NCBI GenBank assembly: GCA_949316235.1
Contig: OX438759.1
Span: forward strand, 11,941,618 to 12,005,617
DNA length: 64,000 nucleotides
Direction of reading: 5' to 3'
DNA from: Oegoconia quadripuncta
Taxonomy: Eukaryota; Arthropoda; Insecta; Lepidoptera; Autostichidae
In this document: piece by piece, positions 1 to 12,100 of the stretch
How positions within the stretch are numbered: position 1 is the first letter of the stretch
How the letters are laid out: the number at the start of each line of letters is the position of its first letter
Made by a program: the position numbers and the translations under genes
Notes under the pieces: model-generated
Told to the model about the DNA's origin: nothing
Database searches by the model: none
The model's input: only the letters and a program-made list of their open reading frames with translations

Positions 1-135
1 CTGTGACAAAATGCTGTGCACGCCACTGTTAAAGACTCGCACGTAGGTTTGATGACTTCAAGCCTCCCGTACAAACCGGTTTGCGAAAACATTATAGTAA
101 CCGTAGACCACATTCACACTCTGCGGCAGATTATA

Positions 136-475
136 CCGGATGAGTTTTTTTACCGTAAGGAAAAAAATAGCGCATATTAGTTAAGTGAAATAGAATATAT
201 TGGCATAAGTAGTTTAATTTTTTTTTTTTAACTATCATCTAACAAAGCGTTAATTGTGTCATTTGACGGTCGCGTTTGTAGCCTATTCGACATAATTACA
301 CCATTAAATTAAATAAATAAATAAAACTTGGAGAAATTATGAGTTCCAACTACATTTCGCATGATAGGAATCCTACGAATCCCGCCAGACACTAATTATG
401 CCAATAACTTCTATTTCACTTTCATATGCCCCATTTTTTTCCTTACGATATAAAAACTCATACAGTATAGAAAGC
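136..475. mobile_element. MITE family 1, copy 1
   Basis: Imperfect inverted termini of about 80 bp (CCGGATGAGTTTTTTTACCG... and its complement) are flanked by TA. The interior has an AT-rich core with GTCATTTGACGGTCGCG. Other copies are near 7017, 20130, 50845 and 58391. There is no coding capacity. Confidence 0.8.
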
Positions 476-499
476 CGAGGAGTAAAACTTGCCACCTAT

Positions 500-832
500 C
501 TCTGGCGTTTGTAGACTATGAGAAAGCCTTCGATTCCATAGATACTTGGGTGGTGCTGCGGTCTTTCCAACGGTGCCATAATATTGACTATCGGTACATT
601 GTAGTGATCCCATAATAAAGCCACTATGTCAGTACGATTCCAGTACAGGACCACAGCACGTGAGCGATTTCACTCCACACACACTTCAAACTCCTGGAAT
701 AGCAAAAAAATATATCACTCGTCTCGGTTTGCCAACGGCATTGTAGTCATAGCAGAATCGACGGAAGACCACCTCAGCACTATACTCGAAGACCTCGATC
801 GAGTACCGCAGCAAGTGGGTCTTTAATTCTTT
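500..832 (+). pseudogene. RTE-like LINE reverse-transcriptase fragment
   Basis: The fragment reads LAFVDYEKAFDS near 515 and, after frame breaks, SSRFANGIVVIAESTEDHL then LEDLDRVPQQVGL. This matches RTE-type RT, where the second block is FADDIVVMAET. The catalytic Asp-Asp has become Asn-Gly and the frame is broken, so it is dead. Confidence 0.75.
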
Positions 833-2024
833 ACGCGGCTAAGCGCGACATAGGCCTGTCCATTGGCAAAAGATTTGGAGCCTACATTTACTACAGATCT
901 GTCTAGCGTTGTAGCTTGTGCACTAGTCACGGCCCAGCACAATATTATTGGTATCAAAATGTGTAAATAGTTATTTAGCAATATACAACAATTCATTTTT
1001 TTATCTTACCTTTCACCAAATGTTATGTAATGACAGTACTTGTATTTAAATACTACCCATAGGCCCTGTCGCATTTTCGGGAAGCGTGAGAAGAATACTA
1101 CTAAAAAAATTTTGATTCGGGCGAAGGAGGAGCACAATCGCAATCGAAATGATATCGATAAACAAAGAGCCTCGTAATCTGCCTGTTGCCCATCACTATC
1201 GGTTGTCAGCGCCGCCATACGAAATATTGATTGAACTATCGAATTTCCTTTGTTCCCTTGGTAGGTACCTACTCTTTTTTGAAACTGTGATGTCATATTG
1301 GCGGATTCCCTCTAAACTTGGGGTTTTTTTTAGTTTTTTAGGTGAGATATTGAGAGTGAAACCTTTTGGAGGATTTTCGAAGAGAAAAATAAAACAACAA
1401 GTAGTGTTAGATGTCATCCAACAGATGTAATCTATCGCTGAAATACGCTGAGTTGCCAATGCCATACATTTGTTTTACACGAAACTTATCTTTTATTTTT
1501 CTAATACCTATATAAAATGTTTTACTATGTCTTTTTCTTAAACCTTAAGCGTCTTATACACGATCTATCTTGCTGTACAACCCGCCAAGGTCATGCATGA
1601 CGCTGGATGGAAAACGACAATGAATAGTCTCAACGTACGTCAATAAATATTATTAATTACTTGCTGGACTTGCCAATTTTGAGTCCAGGGAAAGCTCGCA
1701 CCACTGTACCGTCTTGCAGAGAGATAATGAATAACGCTGACGGACGTCACAGCGATCGTGCCTCCAGCATGCTTGTTTGTGTATAAATAAATTGAGATTG
1801 AGATTACGTCTCAGTGCAATTTTTTTGATACTGTTTTAATCTGCAACAGATTCTCAAGCGTCAACTTAAGGGTCATCTCAATCTTGAGAATGGTTTATTA
1901 ATACGGGCATAAGTTTATAGAAAAATATAAGGCCCACCCTTGTCTGTGGAATATTACAAGTGCGGGCTAAGTATAATAATTTGGAAGAACAAAAAGAATG
2001 AAGGAATTATTTTTAAGGATAAGG
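833..2024. other. No recognisable gene
   Basis: AT-rich sequence. Short overlapping frames on both strands at 1006-1465 share no recognisable domain. No repeat family was recognised with confidence. Confidence 0.4.
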
Positions 2025-2125
2025 ACGACCTGTTTGGTGTAGTGGTTAGAAACTCTGACTACTACACCAAAAGGTTGCGGGTTCAAATCCCGCTAGGGGC
2101 ATATGTTGGTATGATAAAAATAAAT
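2025..2125 (+). repeat. tRNA-headed SINE (family A) head
   Basis: TTTGGTGTAGTGGTTAG (A-box region) and GGGTTCAAATCCCGC (B box) are spaced as in a tRNA. A short A-rich tail (AAAAATAAATAAATA) follows. It is a SINE head rather than a real tRNA gene because many diverged copies share the same 3' body. Confidence 0.75.
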
Positions 2126-2149
2126 AAATAAATAATAAATAAATATTTC

Positions 2150-2357
2150 GGACAGTAATCATCTAGTCCAAAACTAAGCAAAGCTTTTGCTATGCATACT
2201 AGATAACGGATAAACATACATAAATATTTATATAAACATCCATGATTCGGGAAGAAATGTACGTATTCATCACACAAACATTTACCCCTCGCGGGATTCG
2301 AACCCGCCACCGTTGGTTTCGCTGACAGGGTCACTATCCACTACACCAACCGGTCGT
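2150..2357 (-). repeat. tRNA-headed SINE, subfamily A2
   Basis: On the minus strand it reads GGTTGGTGTAGTGGATAGTGACC and GCGGGTTCGAATCCCGC, then a body ending near TAGTCCAAA. The same unit occurs on the plus strand at 62230-62455. Confidence 0.75.
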
Positions 2358-2363
2358 CAAATG

Positions 2364-2512
2364 ATGAATATAGACATGTGTTTCCGAGTTATGGATGTTT
2401 TTCATTCATATATTTGTGTAGCATATCAACCATCTGGTATCCACAACACAAGCATATAACTAGTTGCTTAATGTGGAAATAGATGGCATTGTGTGTATGT
2501 CCAAGGGCATAT
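2364..2512 (+). repeat. SINE A body/tail fragment
   Basis: TGATGAATA...GAGTTATGGATGTTTTTCA followed by CAACCATCTGGTATCCA and ATAGATGGC is the 3' body shared with copies at 11690 and 27232. Confidence 0.6.
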
Positions 2513-3108
2513 ATTAATTTATTTAATTTTATTTTATTTTTGAAAAATACGTAATCTACAGCATCATTATAAAAAATACTACATAAAATCTTTAAGTCAA
2601 GGTTATGCTATTACATTACAACATTTAATGCCCATTTTAGGGGAAGCTGGAATAATTGCTCCATAGTGTACTCCCATTTTTTGGCGTTTGGATATACTAA
2701 CTGGTGGCAGTAACACGTGCGCTAATTTAATTCGTTCAGTTACATCTATGCATGCACAATAGTGTGTATGCTACGTACAGCACCGTAACCTTGAGCGGGC
2801 GTATAACAGTGACGGACCGTGTATAAGACGCTTTATCTTCTGTGGCGATTTTGAGTAGGAATGGAGGATATTCGAGACAGCCATCTGGTATCACTATTTT
2901 CTTTCCCCCAAGTTCCTCCCCCCTACTCCTAAATCCCCTTCATCTTCGCCAATCATGGTCTTGAAATGATTGCCTCTACTTATTTATTTCTTTCGCGCAG
3001 TTCTTCTGTTGTCGTTGTGAATTTATTGATTTGTTTAAATTACTTTACCTTACTTTAAATACGGAAAAAAGTTGCTGTTCCTACGTAATCCACGATATTA
3101 TCATCATT
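2513..3108 (+). other. Upstream region and probable 5' UTR of gene 1
   Basis: No repeat was recognised. A pyrimidine-rich stretch at 2898-2945 lies about 170-210 bp before the start codon. No convincing TATA box or initiator could be fixed, so the transcription start is unknown. Confidence 0.35.
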
Positions 3109-3123
3109 ATGGAAAGACCTGAT
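3109..3123 (+). CDS. Mov10-like: Mov10-like gene 1, exon 1 (start codon, MERPD)
   Basis: The exon holds ATG plus four codons, ending at a consensus GTAAGTA donor at 3124. It joins exon 2 in phase 0. The start is chosen because it is the only ATG near a strong donor that keeps the zinc-finger frame open. It is too short for ORF callers, so this is the least certain exon. Confidence 0.75.
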
Positions 3124-6100
3124 GTAAGTAGGATTGAAATATTTTGTAAATATTCTCAGATTTAGTCTAAATGATTTAGCTAATAGGTAGGTAATCTATT
3201 TATGTTCTTAGATAATTTCACAGAGTACCTACCTTATTGGATATATTTTGTAGGTATATCCTTTTTTTTCCTTTGTTATATATGAACCCATATGCCGGGC
3301 TTTTTTCCCAAAACCTTAAACGCGAAGTGCAAACTTTTTCTGTCTTTGTGTGCCTCACTCAGTGCCCCTGTAACTATACTAACCGGGGACACTAAGAAAA
3401 GAATCAAAGCCGCTACATTTATTTTTTAGTGCTAGGGCTCCACAACCTTCTGGTGTTTGTTATCATTCAGTTCCACTACTGTTCTCTATATAGTGAAAAA
3501 TTTCCGAGTCTCTTTTCATACCCCCATAGTCTCCACTAATCTGAGATCCATTCAGATCCCTTGGTACCTTTTGTGGATAACCCTACACTGTTGAATTGGC
3601 TCGGATGCTTAAGTTTGTTTTTTGTTACTGTGCAATAAAATGTTATGGTAAGTATAGTCTGTTCTTTTTTCTGGAATATTTGTTAGTGCTTGGCCCCAAA
3701 TACACCATTGTTTAAGTGAAGACGTCCGAAGAGAAAGTGTGGTCACCCCTTGCCCAAGACGTTTTAGGGACTGGTAAATGGCTATCTTATTTAAGAACAT
3801 CCAGAACATAATAATGCTATATCTTCAACATTGTTGCTTAACAACAGACTTAGATGAGATGGTGGTAGTTAGTCAGATGGACATTTATATATTTATTAAT
3901 TTTAAACAACAATTAGTAGGACTAACCCAACTGAGAACTGGTTAAATTATGTACCCCACTGGAATAGAACCAGTGTGCACCAGCAGTGATCTTGATTTTA
4001 TAAACCATATATGGGTATATTGAACCAATGATGTCATTTTGGGTAAAACAAGTTTAGAGAAACTGCATTTGTAGTAGTATGTCGTAATTATACAATCGGT
4101 ATTGCACTTTATTTGGATTATCAATTGTTTTACTTAACTATCAAAAGCATAAAGACAAAGTTTCTCTAACGAGGAATTAGGTACCTATACTACAATTAAT
4201 TGTACATTAATTACAATAAAATCATTAGTTAATGAGGGTGTGAGACAAATATATTCAGTTTGAGTAGTTTGAAACAAAAAAAACACCCCTAATACAGAAC
4301 CTCCTCCTTTTTTGAAGTCGGTTAATAAAACGATTTGACGATAGTTTTTAGAAACTCTGACTACTATACCAATGTATGATGTATACAGGCTTGTGTTCCC
4401 GAGCTATGCATGTTTTCCATTTAATTATCCATACATATTTCAGTATTACCACACAGCACTAGAGGACACCTTTCATAATAGTTATTAAATTTTTTTTTAT
4501 GCACAACGGGTTGGTACTTGACCTCAATCACACCTGATGTAAAGTGAAGATGAGGTCGAAGGTGGAAGCGTACTGATCCGGAAACCCCAATACATTTGAG
4601 GGACTGGCTATCTTATCTCTGACAACCGGAACACAACAATGCTATTAACATTCCTGCTTGGCGGCAGATTTAGATAAGATGGTGGTAGCTAGCCAGGTGG
4701 ACATTTAAAAGGCCCTACCACCAACCAAACCGAGTACTTAAACATGTACCCCGCTGGGGATCGAACCCGCGACCTCCGAATCGTAAAACCCGAAAATGAG
4801 GGTAGATTAGTAGAATAATAGTGATTTGAGTGGGTCCTGAATTGTGCAATAGGGAATGTTTACTTCTCTTGGAAGTCCAGAAACTCAGAAAGACTTAATA
4901 GGCAGTTATAGGGTTGTACAATTCTGTGTTTAAGTTAGCAAGACCGTTTTTTGTTGTGCAATAAAATAAAAGTACCTACCTACTGTATTTGATAGATAAG
5001 GTTTGGTATTAGGTTGACAAAATACCTATACAGAAATGAAAACAGAAGCTTAAATAACAGATAATTGGAGCAGGTGAAAATATTTTGATTAGAGCTACTG
5101 CTGTAATCAAATTATTTTCACTTTTCAACAATTATTATAAAAATATTCAATGGAGACTACTGTCTCCATAGTCAGATGCTAAAACCGGGCTGAGAACTTG
5201 CAAATACTTTGAACTTGATTGATACCTATTTTTTTATTGCAGGTAACATCCATATTTTGTGAAGTGTGCGGTATTGTTGATAGCCATTATGACGAAGATC
5301 AGAAGGCTCATGTTGGGTCAGTTAAACATATTTGTAACCAGATATTGGCTGAGTATAAACATAAAAAGTGAGTATACCAATGCCATAGTGTTAAGCACCG
5401 TTAGCAATAATTCATTTTCAATGGTACTTAGAATAGTTCTAATACCAAATAGATTAAATTGAGTTGATACGAAATTTATGTACAATGGGTTGCTTAAGTG
5501 CTTATTGAGTCCCAGCTCAAACAATTTATATTTTATTGAATACCTTTATGTACACTGTGTGTTTGTTCCAATTAAAAAAAAATTATATTATCTATCATTT
5601 ATATAATATTTATCACTGATAAAAAAATATATATATATTGTTAAACATAAGGTATTGAGTTTATGAACAATGGTGTCGATTTGGAGGTATACCAACTAAA
5701 CTAAAACCAGTTTTGGAGTGGTGCCGTCGCATCGTACTGTTCCAGGGAGAAAGAGACTGTACTACCTTAAAACTGGTTTTAGTTTAGTTTGTGTACATCT
5801 GAATCGACACCATTGCTCCATTGGTCAACTGGCCAAGCTAGTCAACTGAAATGAAGTCGATTGAAAAGGGCGTTTGTTTTTCTAACCAGGACTGAGTAGT
5901 AGTCAGTCTCAATCATCATCAATCAATCACGCTTTATTGTTTAAATAAGGAACTCAATGTAGTACATTGAAATATTGTATAGAAACCACAAATTAGCATC
6001 ATGCTGAAAGCTGAGCCAGATCCTTTTGTCACTAATGTGTATTGTCATCGATGTATTTACTGAGTGTATTGTGTAAACAATGTTGTGATAATAATCGATT

Positions 6101-9100
6101 TGTTTCTCTCAATAAATTATAAAAATAACCTCAAATAGCCAATAAAGTATTTAAAGAAAAATGCTACTTTTTTTTAGGAGAAACTTGAGTTCAAACCGTG
6201 ATGGAGTCTTGTTATTCTGCACTGCTGAAAGTTTGACATTCGGAGATGCACCTGTAATAAAACAAGAGAAAAATGCCAACCATAAAGTCAGGATATTTGT
6301 AAGTTATTACTTGTTATTCATTAAACTATATGAGTTTGTCCACAATAAATAATAATGGTAATATCACATAAATAATAAGTCTATCACCATATGAAAGAGA
6401 CAACACACCAACTACATTATATAGATGGGTTTTCATGTCTCAGCAGCTATACCTACCTATATACCACTACCACCAATCAAACAACGAATCAGTGACAGCT
6501 TGTGAGACGTAGTATCGAACCTGATATGTAAGGCACACACCATTATTTGATTTTTTGCAACACTATTTTCAAAATTCATACTAAATATAGAATTTGTTCT
6601 CATAGGAAAACAAGTACATATAGATGCATACAGTGATATATAAAACCATAATAATATGTTGCTTTTCTGCGACAAAATAATCGCCCGACAAAAAAATGTG
6701 GTGCCCGCAAGACTGTACCACAATTTTTTGTCAGGAGGCCGATTAGGTTGTCTCTCAATTTCTGTCACCAAGCACCATTGCTTGCTATGTTGTATTCTAC
6801 TGTGAAGAGATGAGACATATTGGCACATGAGGCATTCTTTCCATGCTCCTGGGATGACAGTGCATATGCGACCCCTAATAGTATTCTTATGTCTTGCACA
6901 GTAGTAATCAATCACTCTTCACCGAAATATATAATTATTAACCGGAAACAAAAACGAAAAATTGCAAAAAAACAAACATGCTTTTGCTTAAGTGTAATAA
7001 AATATACCGGATGAGTTTTTTTACCGTAAGGAAAAAAATAGGGCATATTAGGTAAGTGAAATAGAAGTTATTGACATAGGTAGTTTAATTTTTTTTAAAC
7101 GCGCCGGCCACAGATTATCCTACTAGCGGAATATCATGAGTTTATTTCGAATTCATATTTTCTCCAAGTTTTTTTATATAATAGACAACGCTTTATACAT
7201 TGATGGTTTTGAAAAAGAAAAAAAAATTAAACTACCTATGCCAATAAAACTAATAATAAATAATAATAATGGCTGGAAGAGATCTCTTAAAGAGATAAGT
7301 CCACCTTTGTACATGACCTATTGTTTGTATTCTGGTAAAGGCAATTTTTTGGAGCATTAAATTATTGTATTAATTAAGTGCCTTATTTTTTTTCTTACGG
7401 TTCAAAAACTCATCTGGTATATTTTATTACACTTTTGCAAAAGCATGTTTCTTTTTTGCAATGAAGGATATTTAGTTTGTTTTGGGATATTTGTATCTAC
7501 TGAGAAGGTCTAAACTGGCTACCTCATAATCCAAATACTAGCTAAACAGACACTTAATCCATTGTTATTTTGTAGGCAAAACCAAGCCAGACTGTAAAAT
7601 TTTCATTTGAAATAACTAATGAAATGAGAAAGGAAGATATTTTATTTGTTGGAACTCAATTAGCTCACCCGCAGCCCCAGTTTTTAATGAACGATAATCA
7701 ATACATCTTTGGGGAAAAGCCTCATATTATAAAGACAAGTAAGTATTTATTGTACAGTTACATATAGACTACTATGACAGTGTATCGACATTATGGATGA
7801 AGTCAAAATAGTAGAATTTGTGCCATTGGGTGAAGGCATAATATATTCTATCATTTAGTTTGCCTTCTTTGTCTATGACACAAACCAATGATAACAGCCA
7901 ATAATGATGCAGGATGTTTTTATCCTGTTTGTAAACTGGATTATTAAGTACATCCTATTTTCAGATAACCATGGTTACTTACTCAGAAAATGGAGAAGTC
8001 CAATTCACCAATTCATTGCATGGTTTATCAGAGAAAACCATCCTTAATTGACTGATTGACTTGGTCATATTGTATACATATTATAACATAATAAGAAGTT
8101 TGGTCTATGTCTTTTTGTGGTCTGTACCTATCCCTATGGTAAACAGGCGTGACATTATGTATGTATGTATTATGTAAGAATGTATTAGTTTTCTATAAGA
8201 ATTTGTAATAATGCTGTTGATTCTATGTAAATAAATAAATATATACAGTCAGATGCGGAGAATTATGATCCCACGAGGGGGTGTCATACATAAGAGGTAA
8301 AGAAATTGCAACAATAAGGTCATAATTAAATCCTGTTTAACAAAATTAATCCGATAAACGTTGGCAATTGCATGTACATAACAATAAAATAATATACTTA
8401 TTCATTAAAAACTCTAGCCTTTAAAATTTTGTTTCCGAGTAAAAAAATTAAGGTGTCATAAGAGGTAAAACAAATTGCAACAATATTATCATAATGTCAA
8501 AATTAAATCCTGTCACTAAGTATATCAACAACAACCATGTAAATTTTTTTGAATAGAATATATTTGCTGTGAATAGTTAGGTACCTACATAATATCTACA
8601 ACCTTGGGATCTTTAAGAGCAAAGTGAATAGGTATTTACTGGGATCGCGTGCTTCATCTTCGACCACGTCGTCACTTTCCATCAGGTGAGATAGTGGTCA
8701 AACGCGAATCCAGTCAATCAAAAAATCTAGGTGTTACAATTATTCAGCTAAAATAGAGTATCATGCAAATTTAACTTGATGATGTTTAAAACTTAGAATG
8801 CGATCAGGGTGCTGATAAGGTTACCGCCAGTGACTTAGAAATCATTCAATGCTGAGTAGGTGGAGACTATAGGCGGTGAAGTAGTGGTCAAACCGGATTT
8901 TAGAATAGATATGCTTTATATGTAAAAACGACACCCAACAATTAGACAACAAGCGATAGGTAATACAAAAGGACTAAAAAGAGAAGACAATTTGGCACTC
9001 AGTTACAAATGTGAAGCCCAAAACTCGTAGCATTGGTACCTATACATATAAGTACTACAATGCTAATTTTCAGTGATGCTTATGATGACGATCCAGACGC

Positions 9101-12100
9101 AGGCCTACGCAGAATGAACTAAAACAATATTAAATATAGGTATATAAGCAATGAATAAATTTATACAGACTAGAATTGTGTTCCTAAAATAAATATACAT
9201 ACATAACGTCACTATCTTTATCCCCAATGGGATGGTTAGAGATAACCCCAACATGAGCATTTGGGTGTTCTAAACATTAACAGGTTCACCTTACGAAGTA
9301 TACAGAAATGCACACGTGCCAGGGGGAGCCCATTGCCGTTAAAACGTGCAAATGTATAGATGGTTTTTCGTGGAAAGTCCCATAGTAGGAAAGTTCTGTA
9401 AAAACGTCACCCACGGGAAGAGACGGGTTGATTCTATTCTTTTCACCTGCCGAAACCATTCATTTTTTTTTCAATGTGTTTTTTTTTTCAGAATATTCAC
9501 TTGTCAACGAAATATGGGTGGATTTTAATGCTATTGACATTGGGCAGTACGAGATGCCAATCATATTCACATTCCGGAAATTGAGAGATAAGAAAAATGT
9601 TATATTTGTCAGAGAAATGGTAACTATTTACTGCTTAACCCCAAATTTACTCCCGTTTCCTACTAGAATCTCTTAAGAGATTAGTCCAACTTTTTCATGA
9701 TCTATCATTTGTACTGTTATTGTAATGTTCTGGGATAATAATGGATATATATATATATATAGAGTAAAGTGTGACTTCAACTTTTTATTTTATTGCTATC
9801 GGTCGTCTATATTACGATCGACCATTACTGCCAGAGTCCGGTTGTATGGCTAAAACGCTGAATGAGGTTGACCAGTATGAAGTCTGTGCCAAACTATGGT
9901 TCTAGATCCTGTGTGAGTGAGCTATCTAAAACAGAAAGAAAGACTAACACGAACATATAATACAGGACAGCACAGGGCAAAACACGAATAAGATATACTT
10001 CATGGGGACTATTAATTCGCTTTTTTTTATACAATACATCAGTTTGGATACAATGTAGGTATATCAGTATCCTGTTTTTAATCTATAAAAGTATAATGTT
10101 CAAATGTAAGAAAAACAACGCGAAACCCCTTAACGCTTAATGTTGGGCATTAAGGTAAGCGAAGGACATTGGGGTTTGGAGTATATTAAATTAGTCTCTT
10201 TCTTAATTCATCATCAGATTGTAAACGAAGGCACAGGTTTTCCTACTACTAAATTACCGACACACAAAGCGATATTTCATTGTGTTTTAACTTCCAACCA
10301 ACACAAAGAGGACTTTCAAATAAGATTGTTTGTAAACGCTTTATTGTACAAAAAGGCAATACATTAATTTTGCATTGATACAAAAGTTGATTATGAAGTC
10401 GATTGAGAAGATCATGAAGCCTGTCTGTCTTTTTTATGCAAGATGAGTTAGCTATTGACCTCAATCACACCTGATGGTATGTAAAGATGACCTCAAAGAA
10501 GGTGGTAATGCCCTACCAGTAACCAAACCGAGTACTAAACATGTAGTTACGAATCGAAGGTCGCGAGTTCGATCCCCAGCGGGGTAAATGTTTAGTACAC
10601 GGTTTGGTTGGTGGTAGGGCATTTTAAATGTCCGCCTGGCTAGATACCACCATCTTATCTAAATCTGCCGCCAATCAGCAAATTGTTTATTTATTTATAG
10701 TTTATTGTACACTAATCATAAAAACAGTACAGCAATAAAGAGGATGTACAAAGGTGCAAGCTTATCTCTAAAAAGAGATTTCTTCCAGCAAGACCGTGAG
10801 TGACGAGTGAGAATTGAAGTGGATAGACATACATACATTTAATAATAATAAATACCTAATTGTTGTGTTCCGGTTGTCAGAGATAAGATAGCCAGTCCCC
10901 CAAATAAGATGGGGTTTTCGGGTCACTACGTTTCCACTTTCGGCCCCTTCTTCACTCAACATCAGGTGTGATTGAGGTCAAGTGCTAACCCGTTATGCAT
11001 GAAAAAATTTGGTTTAGATTCATGTTTCTCTTTATTTTACAGAGAATTGAATCAAGAACTTTCTCATTTTTTTCCCATCAAGAAGAATCAGGCGGCACGT
11101 CATGTTTCAGCCTCTAGTTTACAGGGGGCCCTGTAAACTAGAGATGGCTTCTTTTACCCGTGTAAATAAAAATATACTGTTCTTGGTTGCAGGTTGTGGT
11201 TGTGCAGGAAGAGCCTTCTACCTTGCCGCACCCCAAAAACCCTTACTCCAATGAGGACTTCGGGCGATCGGAAGTGTTTATACGATCAGTAGATCACATG
11301 TAATTATTAACTTACTAATATTTATCATCTGTTAAACCACCTGCTCAGTAATGTTAAATCTTCCCATGAATACAGAGGTCTTTGTTGTTCAGTGGATCTA
11401 TATGGGCTATTGAAAACCTTTTTTTCTTTTGTGCATACAATATGTCACTGAATATAGAATACAGTATGTTCACTGAAACTTGATGTCGAGTTGAAGATGA
11501 GGCCTATGTGTACTCACCCAGATCTATTAACTTATTCAACTGGCTATCTCATCTTTAACGACTGGAATATATTTTGCAATTTTTGGTTTCAATAGCTGCA
11601 TTATTGATATTAGATAAGTTGGCTTTGCTGTCTCAAGGGGTATACTCTAACGACCAGGCAGATAGAGAATAATAGTAATAATAATAAATGTCTTTGCACA
11701 AACACACAGCGCCATCTAGGTCCGCAGTAAGCATCTAGGCTTGTGTTATCGATACCAGATGGTTGATAAACTACACAAATACTTTTTTTTTTTGGAAATA
11801 TTTACATGTATAAATGAAAAACATCCATAACTCGGGAACACATGTCTGTATTCATCATATAAACATATGACCCCAGCGGGATTCGAACCCGCGACCATTT
11901 GGTATAGTAGCAGAGTTTCTAACCACTACACCAAACAGGTCGTCAATAGAGAATGAACAAAAGTGTTAATAGTGCAACTCATTCTTCTCTGGGGAGTCAG
12001 TTTTGTGAATGAGCAGAAATTTTAATACTAAGTTTTTAAAATAATATAACGTTATATCAAGTGATATTTTTTATGCAATAAAATCTTTTGACTATTTGAC

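Noticed and set aside
2025..2110. Possible genuine tRNA gene (A and B boxes present)
   Set aside because: The same head recurs at 11860, 27400, 50706 and 61616 with a shared non-tRNA body, and the arms do not form a clean cloverleaf, so these are SINE heads.
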